64,000 nt of DNA, from contig JAYTVC010000032.1 of NCBI GenBank assembly GCA_043744215.1, positions 12,245 to 76,244 on the forward strand, written 5' to 3'. The DNA is from JBEEJL01 sp043744215 (GTDB lineage: Bacteria; Pseudomonadota; Gammaproteobacteria; Burkholderiales; JBEEJL01). The notes beneath the pieces were generated by a model. The model saw nothing but the letters and a program-made list of their open reading frames with translations. It did no database searches and had not been told where the DNA came from. Within the stretch, counting starts at the first letter, position 1. Every line of letters starts with the position of its first letter. Made by a program: the position numbers and the translations under genes. Positions 43,476-52,814 of the stretch are shown one piece after another.

Positions 43476-43697
43476 TCAATCACCCTGTTGGTAAGTCACT
43501 TCGTAGCCTGCATCCTGAATCGCATGCTTCAATTTACCCGGATGAATTTGCGCGTCGTCGTAGCCAACTTTAGCGTTGTTGTCGGTGAGCGATACATTGA
43601 CAGTCAGTACGCCTTCAACCGCCTGCAGCGCTTTTTTGACGCTGTTGACGCAGCCGCCGCAGGTCATGCCGGCAATTGTAAAAGTAATGGTTTTCAT
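43476..43697 (-). CDS. CopZ-like heavy-metal-associated (HMA) domain protein
   Basis: A 73-residue ferredoxin-like metallochaperone. FTIAGMTCGGCVNSVKKALQ holds the Cys-x-x-Cys metal site, and VEGVLTVNVSLTDNNAKVGY and AIQDAGYEV are the other family marks. It probably binds Cu(I) or a similar soft metal. GGAAGCGG precedes the ATG. No P-type ATPase gene is adjacent. Confidence 0.93.
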   Translation of the reverse strand: MKTITFTIAGMTCGGCVNSVKKALQAVEGVLTVNVSLTDNNAKVGYDDAQIHPGKLKHAIQDAGYEVTYQQGD

Positions 43698-43747
43698 TTT
43701 CCGCTTCCAATTGAATTCGACGATTCAACTATACCAAAGCTGCGGGC

Positions 43748-43776
43748 AAAAAAAAGCCCCGCGTCTGCGGGGCTTT
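43748..43776 (-). terminator. intrinsic terminator of the glycine-zipper gene
   Basis: A 10-bp stem (AAAGCCCCGC / GCGGGGCTTT, loop GTCT) is followed on the minus strand by eight T. It lies 23 bases after the stop of the gene at 43799-44659. Confidence 0.9.
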
Positions 43777-43798
43777 CGGTAATGCATGTTACCGGTGA

Positions 43799-44659
43799 TT
43801 AGTTGGCAACGACCTGGCCATCCACCACTTTTACTTTTGAGCCGACACCGTAGGCTGGCGCTGCGGTAGCGCGCACGGTACGGGTGGTGTTGTCTTCCAG
43901 GCGCACGACAACATCGTAGGCTGTGGTTGATTTACGATTTTTTTCCACTTCGTTACCGGCTACGGCACCGCCTACGGCGCCCAACACGGTTGCGACGTCT
44001 TTGCCGCGGCCACCGCCAACCTGGTGGCCAATGACAGCACCGGCGGCACCACCTAATACGCCGCCCAAGCCAGTGGCTTCACCTTTTTGTGCGATGGCAT
44101 TAATCGATTCAACTACGCCGCAGTTGCCGCAGATAGCACGGGTTGTCGTCGGCGCAGCAGCCACTTGAACAGGTTGCTCAGGTGCCGGCACGTATTGCGG
44201 TTGGCTCACAGGAGCCGAGACCACGGGAGCAGCAGGGGCCGTTGTATGCGTGTTGTTGGCCACGACGGTTTTGTGCGGAGCAGGTTTATGCACCACTTTG
44301 GGTGCCGGCGCCGTTTTGGCTACCGGCGCTTCGGGCTGCAACACTTTGTCTTGCGCTTTGCTGATTGTCGCGTCGGTGGAAGTATCGGCACCCAGTTTCG
44401 CGGTGGTAACCGGTGCTACCACGCTGGCTTCAGGCGCAGCCGCAGTTTTCACTTCCATTTTTGGCGCAACGGGTGCAACCGGCGCAGCGACGGATTTGTT
44501 CGCGTCCGCATTGGAATGCGAACTGGGAATCAGGCCGGTCAATGCGCCGATGCCAATAGCGCTGAACAATGTCACCGCAATGGCAGCGATCACAAAAATC
44601 GGATTGGATTTTTTAGGGGTTACAGCTTTGGTAGCGGTAATGGGTGTATTGGTATCCAT
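43799..44659 (-). CDS. glycine-zipper 2TM-domain envelope protein
   Basis: A 286-residue protein with an N-terminal membrane anchor (about 20-40), a long Ala/Pro/Val/Lys-rich linker (about 55-175) and a C-terminal Rick_17kDa-like glycine zipper: GLGGVLGGAAGAVIGHQVGG and VATVLGAVGGAVAGNEVE. A small C-terminal beta domain ends with VGSKVKVVDGQVVAN. Two Cys occur in ICGNCGVVES. Such proteins (SlyB/17-kDa antigen-like) stabilise the envelope. AAGGAG precedes the ATG. It has its own terminator. Confidence 0.88.
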   Translation of the reverse strand: MDTNTPITATKAVTPKKSNPIFVIAAIAVTLFSAIGIGALTGLIPSSHSNADANKSVAAPVAPVAPKMEVKTAAAPEASVVAPVTTAKLGADTSTDATISKAQDKVLQPEAPVAKTAPAPKVVHKPAPHKTVVANNTHTTAPAAPVVSAPVSQPQYVPAPEQPVQVAAAPTTTRAICGNCGVVESINAIAQKGEATGLGGVLGGAAGAVIGHQVGGGRGKDVATVLGAVGGAVAGNEVEKNRKSTTAYDVVVRLEDNTTRTVRATAAPAYGVGSKVKVVDGQVVAN

Positions 44660-44790
44660 GGGTAAGTCTCCTTATATATCTGTTTACTACTCGTGCACTT
44701 TTCAGTGCGTGTCCGTCGCAGCAACATGCTGCAATGCGGAGCAGTAAACACTTCCATTAACGGGTTCGTCAACCATTAGTTGACTATTTA

Positions 44791-44822
44791 AATATAACTA
44801 TTTGATTATATTGAATTATTTT
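44791..44822. promoter_or_regulatory. AT-rich junction element with IHF-type core
   Basis: On the minus strand AATCAAATAGTTA (44795-44807) is an exact WATCAANNNNTTR match. It lies immediately downstream of the lysS stop (44824). Confidence 0.5.
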
Positions 44823-44823
44823 A

Positions 44824-46377
44824 TCAGTCAACAGGCCGCATTTGCGGGAATAAAATCACATCGCGAATGCTCGGGCTATCGGTTAATAACATGATCAAAC
44901 GATCAATACCGATGCCTTCGCCGGCGGTCGGCGGCATGCCGTGTTCCAGTGCGAGTATGTAATCGGCATCGTAATGCATGGCTTCGGCATCGCCCGCGTC
45001 TTTTTGTTGCACTTGTTGCATAAAGCGCGCGGCCTGGTCTTCGGCGTCGTTCAATTCAGAAAATCCGTTGGCGATTTCGCGGCCCACGATGAACAATTCG
45101 AAGCGGTCGGTGACTTCGGGGTGCGAATCGTTGCGCCGTGCCAGCGGCGACACTTCGGCGGGATAATCGATAATGAAGGTCGGCTCCCACAATTGCGATT
45201 CCGCCGTCGCTTCAAACAGCGAGAGTTGCAATCCGCCGAGGCCGTCGGCAGATTTGTACTTTTCGCCGAGGCGAGTGATTTCTTTGATGAGGAAATCGCG
45301 GTCGCCCAATTGCGCGTCAGTGTAATGCGGGAAATATTTTTTGATCGCGCCGGTGATGGTCAAGCGTTGAAACGGCTTGCCCAAATCCAGCGGCTTGCCC
45401 GCGTAAGATATTGCCGTAGTGCCCAGCACGCTGATGGCCACTTCGCGGAACATGCGCTCGGTGAAATCCATCAGGTATTGGTAATCGCGATACGCTTCGT
45501 AAAACTCGATCATGGTGAATTCGGGATTGTGCCGCACCGACATGCCTTCGTTGCGGAAGTTACGGTTGATCTCGAACACTTTTTCCATGCCGCCCACAAC
45601 CAGCCGCTTCAAATACAATTCCGGCGCGATGCGCAAATACAATTCCATATCCAGCGCATTGTGGTGAGTTTTGAACGGCCGCGCCGCCGCGCCGCCGGGA
45701 ATCGGGTGCATCATCGGCGTTTCAACTTCGAGATAGCCATGCTTCACCATAAACTCGCGGATCGCCTGAATAGTTTTTGAGCGAACGGTAAATACTTTGC
45801 GCGCTTCGTCGTTGGTAATCAGATCGAGATAACGCTGGCGATACTTTTGTTCCTGATCGGTGAGGCCGTGAAATTTTTCTGGCAGCGGGCGCAGGGCTTT
45901 GGTGAGCAGGCGAATGCTCGTCACACGCACCGACAGTTCACCCGTCTTGGTTTTGAACAGCGTGCCTTGTGCGCCGAGAATATCGCCCAAGTCAAAATGT
46001 TTGAACGCATCGTGCGCCGCTTCGCCGGTTACGTCGTTACTGATATATAGCTGGATCTGTCCGCCCATATCCTGAATAGTGGCGAAGCTGGCTTTGCCCA
46101 TTACGCGCTTTAACATCATGCGGCCGGCAACAGAAACAGTGACAGGCGCGGCGTCCAAATCTTCTTTCGTTTTTTCGCCGTATTGTTTTGTCAGCGCGTC
46201 AGCATAATGCTCACGCTGAAAATCGTTCGGAAACGCGATGCCTTGCTCGCGGATTTTATTCAACTTTTGTTTGCGTTCCTGCATCAGGCTGTCGGTATCG
46301 ACAACAGGCTTGTCAACGTTTGCGTCGGCGTGCTTCAACAGTTCGAGATGCTCTTTCGGGTCTTTGTCATTGGCCAT
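44824..46377 (-). CDS. lysS: LysS, class II lysyl-tRNA synthetase
   Basis: A 517-residue enzyme. The OB-fold anticodon domain (about 65-180) contains VAGRMMLKRVMGKASFATIQ. Class II motif 2 FRNEGMSVRHNPEFTMIEFY and motif 3 GEGIGIDRLIMLLTD are both intact. It charges tRNA-Lys. ATG 46377 is selected by protein length and similarity; upstream in-frame sequence overlaps prfB and is spurious. It follows prfB with 26 bases between, the usual proteobacterial neighbourhood. Confidence 0.97.
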   Translation of the reverse strand: MANDKDPKEHLELLKHADANVDKPVVDTDSLMQERKQKLNKIREQGIAFPNDFQREHYADALTKQYGEKTKEDLDAAPVTVSVAGRMMLKRVMGKASFATIQDMGGQIQLYISNDVTGEAAHDAFKHFDLGDILGAQGTLFKTKTGELSVRVTSIRLLTKALRPLPEKFHGLTDQEQKYRQRYLDLITNDEARKVFTVRSKTIQAIREFMVKHGYLEVETPMMHPIPGGAAARPFKTHHNALDMELYLRIAPELYLKRLVVGGMEKVFEINRNFRNEGMSVRHNPEFTMIEFYEAYRDYQYLMDFTERMFREVAISVLGTTAISYAGKPLDLGKPFQRLTITGAIKKYFPHYTDAQLGDRDFLIKEITRLGEKYKSADGLGGLQLSLFEATAESQLWEPTFIIDYPAEVSPLARRNDSHPEVTDRFELFIVGREIANGFSELNDAEDQAARFMQQVQQKDAGDAEAMHYDADYILALEHGMPPTAGEGIGIDRLIMLLTDSPSIRDVILFPQMRPVD

Positions 46378-46388
46378 GATTGGCTCCA

Positions 46389-46412
46389 AATTATTCAATA
46401 AAATCAAACACC
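46389..46412. promoter_or_regulatory. AT-rich junction element (imperfect IHF core)
   Basis: TTATTCAATAAAATCAAACA spans the prfB stop codon and the gap before lysS. The core AATCAAACACCTTG has one extra spacer base relative to the IHF consensus. Sequence is close to the elements at 35793 and 62323. Confidence 0.4.
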
Positions 46413-47508
46413 TTGCTTCAAGCTGGCGGAAATGAAATCGTCCAGATCGCCATCGAGAATCGCCTGCGTATTGCCCACTTCGTAATTGGTGCGCAAGTCT
46501 TTGATGCGCGATTGGTCGAGCACGTAGGAGCGAATTTGATGGCCCCAGCCGATGTCGGTTTTGCTGTCTTCGAGTTTTTGTTGTGCGTCCATGCGTTTGC
46601 GCAATTCCATTTCGTACAACTTGGATTTCAACATCGCCATCGCTTCGGCGCGGTTGCGGTGTTGCGAACGGTCGCTCTGGCATTGCACCACAATGCCCGA
46701 CGGCGCGTGGGTGATGCGAATGGCTGAATCGGTTTTATTGATGTGCTGTCCGCCCGCGCCCGATGCGCGAAAAGTATCCACGCGCAAATCTGCCGGATTG
46801 ATTTCCACTTCGATGGAGTCGTCCACTTCCGGATACACAAACACGCTGGCAAATGACGTGTGGCGGCGATTGCCCGAATCGAAGGGCGACTTGCGCACCA
46901 GCCGGTGCACGCCGACTTCAGTGCGCAAAAAACCGTAGGCATAATCGCCGGAAATTTTCAGCGATGCGCTTTTGATGCCGGCTACTTCACCGTCGGAACG
47001 CTCCAGCACTTCGACCTTGTAACCCTTGCGCTCGCAATAGCGCATATACATACGCTCGAGCATCGATGCCCAATCCTGCGCCTCGGTGCCGCCAGAGCCG
47101 GCTTGAATGTCGATGAATGAATTGTTCGGGTCCATCGGGTTGTTGAACATGCGACGGAATTCCATATCCGCCACAATTTTCGCCAAGGCCTTCGCGTCGT
47201 TTTCCACGCTGATCAAGGTGGCGTCGTCATTTTCTTCGCGTCCCATGGCGAAAATCTCCCGCGCATCAGCCAGGCCGCCAGTGAGTTTTTCCAGATTGCC
47301 CACAACGGATTCGAGAGATTTTTTTTCCTTGCCCAGCTCTTGCGCTTTTTTCGCGTCGTTCCAGATAGCCGGGTCTTCGGCCAGGCGATTGACTTCGATC
47401 AGGCGTTCTTTTTTGCCGTCGAAGTCAAAGATACCTCCGCAGCTCGACCGTGCGCGTGTGCAAGTCGTCGAGCTGGTTGGCGATGAGATTAAGGCGTTCA
47501 GCTTCCAT
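46404..47508 (-). CDS. prfB: PrfB, peptide chain release factor 2, with programmed +1 frameshift
   Basis: The first 27 codons run from ATG 47508 (MEAERLNLIANQLDDLHTRT) to an in-frame TGA at 47425-47427. The classical slip site is present: CGGAGG, a short spacer, then TATCTTTGAC. After a +1 shift the reading frame continues for 340 residues to 46404, giving 367 residues in all. Release-factor motifs GSGGTEAQDWASML and GAGGQHINKTDSAIRITH (GGQ) are seen in the second part; the SPF-type anticodon-like region SPFDSGNRRHTSF is present. It ends translation at UGA and UAA; the frameshift autoregulates RF2 level. Confidence 0.97.
47416..47440 (-). promoter_or_regulatory. RF2 programmed frameshift site
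   Basis: On the minus strand CGGAGGTATCTTTGACTTC holds an internal Shine-Dalgarno-like AGG, three bases before CTT, and the slippery CTT-TGA-C. This is the conserved RF2 autoregulatory signal, with UGA read slowly when RF2 is scarce. Confidence 0.95.
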
Positions 47509-47609
47509 GATAACTTTCAGATGGGTTGATTTAATTTGCAATTATAACGCAGAAGAAGGGAAATTCTTAAGATCTCATGCGTGGCCCCGTCATGCCGATG
47601 GCGCAGCCC

Positions 47610-47655
47610 GAAGAATCTGCCTCAGAGATCTGTGAGTACAAAAAGCAGATTCTTC
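47610..47655. repeat. imperfect palindromic intergenic repeat
   Basis: An 11-bp inverted pair GAAGAATCTGC / GCAGATTCTTC flanks a nested near-palindrome CTCAGAGATCTGTGAG. It fills most of the gap between prfB and recJ and looks like a remnant of a dispersed non-coding repeat. No transposase is associated. Confidence 0.6.
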
Positions 47656-47691
47656 ACCTTCGCTGCGCTACGGTTCAGAATGTCGGGGGTT

Positions 47692-49383
47692 TTATAGGGC
47701 TTGCCAATGTTCCAAAATCAGTTGCAACGTCTGGTTGCCTTTGTATTCATTCACACTCAAGCGATAGGTCGCGCTGATTTGTTTTGGCAGCGGATCAGCG
47801 TGCGAAAACAGCATCGCTTCAAATACGCGACCCTGTTTTTCCAATGTGAGTTTGAGATGTTTTTCGCCCACGATGCGCTGGTTCGCGACAACAAAATCAT
47901 CGCAAAACACCGGCGCGGGAAAACCTTGCCCCCATATCTGCGCGTCGATTTCCTGCGCTAATTCCATTGACGCTTCTTTTGGCGGCAGCGCGCCGTCGGT
48001 TTCAATCACCCGTTCCAGATCCGCGGGCGAGAGCAAGGTATGCAGTGCCTGCTCGAACGCATCGCGAAATTTTTCGAACTGATGCGTACGGATGGTCAAG
48101 CCCGCCGCCATCGCATGTCCGCCGAATTTCAAAATCAAATCGGGGTGCCGTTTAGAAACGAGATCGAGGGCATCGCGCAAATGCAAACCGTGAATCGAGC
48201 GCCCCGAGCCTTTTATTTCATCGCCGTTGCCCGGCGCAAATGCAATCACGGGGCGGTGATATTTGTCCTTGATGCGCGAGGCGACAATGCCAATCACGCC
48301 TTGGTGCCATGTCGGGTCGAACAAACTCAGGCCGAAATGATCGCCGACTTCCAACTCGTCAAGAATCGCCAGCGCCGATTCCTGCATATCCGCCTCAATC
48401 TCGCGCCGCTCGCGATTCAATGCATCGAGTTGCTGTGTTAGTTGCAGCGCGCGCAAGGTGTCGTCGGTGATGAGGGCTTCGATGCCGAGCGACATATCAT
48501 TCAATCTTCCTGCCGCATTCAAACGCGGGCCGAGCATGAAGCCCAGATCATAAGTTGCCGCTTTGGCTGCTCCGCGCCTTGAGACTTGCAGCAACGCATG
48601 GATGCCCGCGCAGCCGCGTCCGGCGCGGATGCGCTTTAAGCCTTCACTGACCAGGATGCGGTTATTGGCGTCGAGTTTCACCACGTCGGCCACCGTGCCA
48701 AGAGCGACAAGATCAAGCAGCGCGGCGAGATTGGGTTCCGTTTCGTTAACGAATGCGTTGCGGTTACGCAATTCGGCCCGCAACGCCAACATCACATAAA
48801 ACATCACGCCCACACCGGCGATGTTTTTGCTGGGAAATGCGCAACCGGGTTGATTCGGATTCACAATGCATGCTGCATCCGGCAATACATCGCCAGGCAG
48901 GTGGTGGTCCGTCACCAAAACTTGCATGCCGAGGCGGTTTGCTTCGGCCACCCCCTCTACACTGGCGATGCCGTTATCGACGGTGATAATGAAATCAGGT
49001 TTTTTAGTCGCGGCAAGTTGAACGATTTCAGGCGTCAAACCATAACCGTATTCGAAACGATTAGGCACGAGGTAATCGACGCTCGCGCCCAACATTTTCA
49101 ATGCGCGCACGCCCACGGCACAGGCGGTCGCGCCGTCGGAATCGTAATCGGCGACAATCAATACATTTTTTTTCTGCTCGATGGCGTCTGCCAATATTTT
49201 TGCCATCGCTGCACAGTTTTTCAGTTGTTCAAACGGCAGCAGGCGTTTCAGCGTCAAGTCGATGGCATCTGCCGATGCGATGCCACGCGACGCATAGATG
49301 CGGGCCAGCAAAGGCGACAGGCCGTGCTGAATCAGCGCGTCGTAAGATTGGGGGGGGATGGTGCGGTGAACGATATGAGGCAT
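47692..49383 (-). CDS. recJ: RecJ, single-stranded-DNA-specific 5'-3' exonuclease
   Basis: A 563-residue DHH-family nuclease. Motifs VLIVADYDSDGATACAVG (DxD), FIITVDNGIASVEGV, VLVTDHHLPGD (DHH) and the DHHA1 domain FGGHAMAAGLTIR are intact. It acts in recombination and mismatch repair. The neighbours prfB and the unknown gene upstream are typical of betaproteobacteria. The start ATG 49383 is the natural family start. Confidence 0.97.
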   Translation of the reverse strand: MPHIVHRTIPPQSYDALIQHGLSPLLARIYASRGIASADAIDLTLKRLLPFEQLKNCAAMAKILADAIEQKKNVLIVADYDSDGATACAVGVRALKMLGASVDYLVPNRFEYGYGLTPEIVQLAATKKPDFIITVDNGIASVEGVAEANRLGMQVLVTDHHLPGDVLPDAACIVNPNQPGCAFPSKNIAGVGVMFYVMLALRAELRNRNAFVNETEPNLAALLDLVALGTVADVVKLDANNRILVSEGLKRIRAGRGCAGIHALLQVSRRGAAKAATYDLGFMLGPRLNAAGRLNDMSLGIEALITDDTLRALQLTQQLDALNRERREIEADMQESALAILDELEVGDHFGLSLFDPTWHQGVIGIVASRIKDKYHRPVIAFAPGNGDEIKGSGRSIHGLHLRDALDLVSKRHPDLILKFGGHAMAAGLTIRTHQFEKFRDAFEQALHTLLSPADLERVIETDGALPPKEASMELAQEIDAQIWGQGFPAPVFCDDFVVANQRIVGEKHLKLTLEKQGRVFEAMLFSHADPLPKQISATYRLSVNEYKGNQTLQLILEHWQAL

Positions 49384-49389
49384 GGCGAA

Positions 49390-50430
49390 TCAGGCGTAAT
49401 CAATGAGCGGTTTTTTACGGCGCCAGAATTTGCGCAGGTCGTTGCGGCTGATAAAAAATTCACGCGGATTTTTTTCATCAGGCACACAAAAATTCAGCGA
49501 TGTCATCGCGCCAGTTTTTAATGCGGCGAGCAATGGCGCAAACCAATAGGCATCCAATTGCTGAATTGAATTGCGCCAGGCGGCAATATCACCGTACATA
49601 GCATTATTATGTAACTTATTGATTATAATCAATTTTTTTGATATTTGAGATTGCTTATTCGGTTCCAAATTAAATAGTTGCGTAGCGTTTGCCGGTAAAT
49701 CGATTTGTGCGATTTGAGCCGTTTTTGCCAGGCTGCGCGCAACCATATCATCGCTGATGATCGAATCGTATTGGCAGGAAATATTTTGCGGCATCAGGCC
49801 GCCGCCCCAAAACCAAACGCTATTAATCGGCAATTCGCCGCGACTTTCGCGCGCGGTGTTAATCGGGTGTTCGAACAGCAGCATTTGAATTTCATTCAAG
49901 CGCTGTTGCCACAACATGCCATCCGCGCCTGAAGGTATTAGCGGATGAATGTTTTTACCTGTCGCATCATGCAATGAAACGGTTTTGATTTGAGCAATGG
50001 CACTCAGCTTGACGTACCAGCGGTGCGGCTGCAGGGGCAAAAAAGCCAGGCCATCTTGGAGAAATTGCTGGTTGAGCGTCGCGCACAAGGCTTCGGCTTC
50101 GGTTTGTGTGAGCGGTGCGGAAGTCGCGTCCATCAATCCGATCTGGTCGCGGTGAATACGCAAATGCACTGGGTCGGCGCGCAGCCAGAAATCGTTGCCG
50201 GGCTCCACGCCGTCGAACGCCAGTGTCAGTGGCGCAACGGGATAATCTTGCTGCCTCTCCACATTGAACGCATGGCACAGCCAATCCATATAATGGTTGG
50301 GCGGTGTTGACGAAATTAATGCGTGCGCCAGCAAGGTTTCCAATGCGGGTACGGCCAGGCCACGGTATTCGTCACCCATTTGGGGTTGGATAAACAGGGC
50401 AGGGATGAGCAAGGTGCAGGCGACAGGCAT
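49390..50430 (-). CDS. conserved proteobacterial protein beside recJ (COG4255-like)
   Basis: A 346-residue protein without a clear signal peptide function. Notable stretches are LTLAFDGVEPGNDFWLRADP, VHLRIHRDQIGLMD and INSVWFWGGGLMPQNIS. Some databases label this family as phosphoglycerate-mutase-like or regulatory; I cannot confirm any catalytic motif. It is seven bases upstream of recJ and co-directional. Around residue 270 a very AT-rich stretch encodes KKLIIINKLHNN and includes a perfect IHF-type match (49612-49624); the surrounding protein is otherwise more balanced. Confidence 0.75.
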   Translation of the reverse strand: MPVACTLLIPALFIQPQMGDEYRGLAVPALETLLAHALISSTPPNHYMDWLCHAFNVERQQDYPVAPLTLAFDGVEPGNDFWLRADPVHLRIHRDQIGLMDATSAPLTQTEAEALCATLNQQFLQDGLAFLPLQPHRWYVKLSAIAQIKTVSLHDATGKNIHPLIPSGADGMLWQQRLNEIQMLLFEHPINTARESRGELPINSVWFWGGGLMPQNISCQYDSIISDDMVARSLAKTAQIAQIDLPANATQLFNLEPNKQSQISKKLIIINKLHNNAMYGDIAAWRNSIQQLDAYWFAPLLAALKTGAMTSLNFCVPDEKNPREFFISRNDLRKFWRRKKPLIDYA

Positions 50431-50533
50431 GAGAAACCTAAAAATCTGATAGGCACAATTTTAACACCTGCTTTGTGTTTCACCCGCCGCTTATGGCACA
50501 CTTGCGCATTCTTTTTGATAATGCATAAAAACA

Positions 50534-51781
50534 GTGAACCCCTACGAACTCTTTGTCGGCCTGCGTTACACCCGCGCCAAGCGTCGTGATCATTTTATTT
50601 CCTTTATCTCCGGCATCTCGTTGCTGGGCATGATTTTGGGCATGATGGCCTTGATCACTGTCATGTCGGTGATGAACGGTTTTCAGAAAGAAGTGCGCGA
50701 CCATATTTTGCGTTCAGCATCCCATGTGGAAATTTCCGGCCCCGACAACGTGCTCGCCAACTGGACCAGACTCGCGCAGGAATCTATGCAAAATAAATCT
50801 GTCGCGGCGTCGGCTCCCTATGTTGCCGGGCAAGGCTTATTGGTCAATGCCGAGTTGTCGCGGCCAGTGATGGTGCGCGGCATTTTGCCCGAGCAGGAGC
50901 CGGGTGTATCCGAAGTGGACAAGCAAATGCAGTCGGGTAAATTTGACGGGCTCAAGGCGGGCGAGTTCGGCGTGTTGCTCGGCGTTGAACTGGCGCGCGG
51001 CTTGCGCGTTGGGGTAGGCGATAAAATTCTGCTGGTGACGCCGCAAGGGCAAATCACGCCGGCCGGTTTGGTGCCCCGCCTGCGGCAATTTACGGTCGTC
51101 GGTATTTTTAATCTTGATTACTATCCGGTTGATTCCAGTCTCGCGTTGATTCATTTAACCGATGCGCAAAAACTTTATCGTCTGGACGAAGATAAAGTCA
51201 GCGGTGTCCGCTTGAAGCTACATGACTTGATGGCCGCCCCGCGCGTCGCGGGCGAGTTGGCGCGCAGCCTGACTGCCGACGCCTACATCACCGATTGGAC
51301 GCGGCAAAATGCGACGTATTTCCGCGCCGTGCAAATTGAAAAACGCATGATGTTCATTATTCTCACGTTGATTGTCGCGGTGGCGGCGTTCAACATTGTT
51401 TCTGCGCTGGTGATGGTCGTTACCGAAAAGCAATCGGATATCGCCATCCTGCGCACCTTGGGCGCGACGCCGAACAGCATTATGAAAATCTTTATGGTGC
51501 AGGGTGCGTGGATCGGCGTTATCGGCACCATTCTGGGTTTGATTTGTGGCCTGCTGCTGGCGACCAACATCGGCGCGGTCGTCCGGTTTTTTGAATATCT
51601 GCTGTCGATGAAAATCCTCGATCCGCAGGTTTATCTCATCAACGATTTTCCTTCCGATGTGCAAACCCTCGACGTGGTGGCTGTCGCCGTGGTTTCATTT
51701 GTTCTCACTCTGCTGGCGACGTTGTATCCCAGCTACCGCGCTTCGCGCACCAAACCGGCGGAGGCGTTGCGCTATGAATAG
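50534..51781 (+). CDS. lolC: LolC/LolE lipoprotein-releasing ABC permease
   Basis: A 415-residue inner-membrane protein of the FtsX/MacB type with one N-terminal and three C-terminal membrane segments. Marks are YELFVGLRYTRAKRRDHFIS, LLGMILGMMALITVMSVMNG, SDIAILRTLGATPNSIMKIF and YPSYRASRTKPAEALRYE. It releases outer-membrane lipoproteins to LolA. The start is GTG. It overlaps the lolD start by eight bases. Only one permease gene is present, as in genomes using a single LolF/C-type subunit. Confidence 0.95.
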   Translation: MNPYELFVGLRYTRAKRRDHFISFISGISLLGMILGMMALITVMSVMNGFQKEVRDHILRSASHVEISGPDNVLANWTRLAQESMQNKSVAASAPYVAGQGLLVNAELSRPVMVRGILPEQEPGVSEVDKQMQSGKFDGLKAGEFGVLLGVELARGLRVGVGDKILLVTPQGQITPAGLVPRLRQFTVVGIFNLDYYPVDSSLALIHLTDAQKLYRLDEDKVSGVRLKLHDLMAAPRVAGELARSLTADAYITDWTRQNATYFRAVQIEKRMMFIILTLIVAVAAFNIVSALVMVVTEKQSDIAILRTLGATPNSIMKIFMVQGAWIGVIGTILGLICGLLLATNIGAVVRFFEYLLSMKILDPQVYLINDFPSDVQTLDVVAVAVVSFVLTLLATLYPSYRASRTKPAEALRYE

Positions 51782-52454
51782 CATCGTCCTCGCCTGCGAC
51801 AACCTGCATAAAAAATATTTACAGGGCAAAGTGGAAGTGCCGGTATTACATGGTGTAAACCTGCACATCAAAGCGGGTGAGCGGGTGGCGATTGTCGGTG
51901 CGTCAGGCTCGGGCAAAAGCACGCTGTTGCATATTCTCGGCGGTCTCGATTTTGCGACCGAGGGCACGGTGCAAATTCTTGGCCATGAAATTTCGCGCAT
52001 GGATGAAGCCGCGCTGAGCGGCTTGCGTAACCAGGCGCTGGGTTTTGTATACCAGTTTCATCATTTGCTGCCGGAATTCAGCGCGCTGGAAAACGTCGCC
52101 ATGCCGTTGCTGATCCGCCGTGCCAAACCTGCCGATGCGATGGAGCAAGCGTCAGAGATGCTCAATCGCGTGGGGCTCGGCCATCGCCTATCGCACAAGC
52201 CGGGTGAACTTTCCGGTGGCGAACGCCAGCGCACTGCGGTGGCCCGCGCGCTGGTGACCCATCCGGCCTGCGTGCTGGCCGATGAACCGACGGGTAACCT
52301 GGATCGCAAGACGGCTGAAAGCGTTTTTGATTTAATGCTGGAACTCAACCAATCGCTCAACACCAGTTTCGTGATTGTGACTCACGATCCGCAACTGGCG
52401 TCGCGTACTGAGCGCGTCATGCGTTTGGATGACGGGGTGCTGAGCGAAGGCTGA
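51774..52454 (+). CDS. lolD: LolD, lipoprotein-releasing ABC ATPase
   Basis: A 226-residue ABC ATPase: Walker A IVGASGSGKSTLLHILGG, signature LSGGERQRTAVARALV and Walker B VLADEPTGNLDRKTA are all complete. It energises LolC. The ATG lies inside the 3' end of lolC, giving translational coupling. No lolA or lolE follows. Confidence 0.96.
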   Translation: MNSIVLACDNLHKKYLQGKVEVPVLHGVNLHIKAGERVAIVGASGSGKSTLLHILGGLDFATEGTVQILGHEISRMDEAALSGLRNQALGFVYQFHHLLPEFSALENVAMPLLIRRAKPADAMEQASEMLNRVGLGHRLSHKPGELSGGERQRTAVARALVTHPACVLADEPTGNLDRKTAESVFDLMLELNQSLNTSFVIVTHDPQLASRTERVMRLDDGVLSEG

Positions 52455-52465
52455 GGTGTCGGTGT

Positions 52466-52759
52466 CTATTCTTCTTTTTTCGGATTCATTTCGTTTTGCA
52501 CAAATCCGTTGAACTCGTTTACCGCATTGTTAAGCGCCGTCATGTGGTTTTCCGACTGGGCTTTTTGTTCCGTCGCAAACTTGTTAATGCATTCGCGGAA
52601 ATCATTCACTTCTTTTTGAAAACCTTTCATGCGCACTTCGCTGGCGAGCTTGCCCGGATGTTCAGGTTTGGCGCAGGCATGCTTTGGTGGCGCGGCATCG
52701 GCAAATACATTCGCGCTGAATAAAAGCGACATGATGCAAAGGGTTTTACTGACTTGCAT
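52466..52759 (-). CDS. small periplasmic protein of unknown function
   Basis: A 97-residue protein with a signal peptide (1-21, ending ANVFADA) and a mostly helical, charged mature part with two Cys (HACAKPE and DFRECINKF). CAGGAGAAATACC upstream of the ATG gives a good ribosome site. It is convergent with lolD and downstream of the DNA glycosylase gene. No family recognised. Confidence 0.75.
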   Translation of the reverse strand: MQVSKTLCIMSLLFSANVFADAAPPKHACAKPEHPGKLASEVRMKGFQKEVNDFRECINKFATEQKAQSENHMTALNNAVNEFNGFVQNEMNPKKEE

Positions 52760-52775
52760 GGTATTTCTCCTGTGT

Positions 52776-52808
52776 TATATAACTATTTGATTATATTGAA
52801 TATTTTGT
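52776..52808. promoter_or_regulatory. AT-rich junction element with IHF-type core
   Basis: The minus strand carries AATCAAATAGTTA (52780-52792), an exact WATCAANNNNTTR match, identical in core to the element at 44795. It lies between the glycosylase stop and the small periplasmic protein start. Confidence 0.5.
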
Positions 52809-52814
52809 TACCGC

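Noticed and set aside
46404..47508. prfB as a frameshifted pseudogene
   Set aside because: The break coincides exactly with the classical programmed frameshift signal (AGG, CTT-TGA-C), so the gene is functional.
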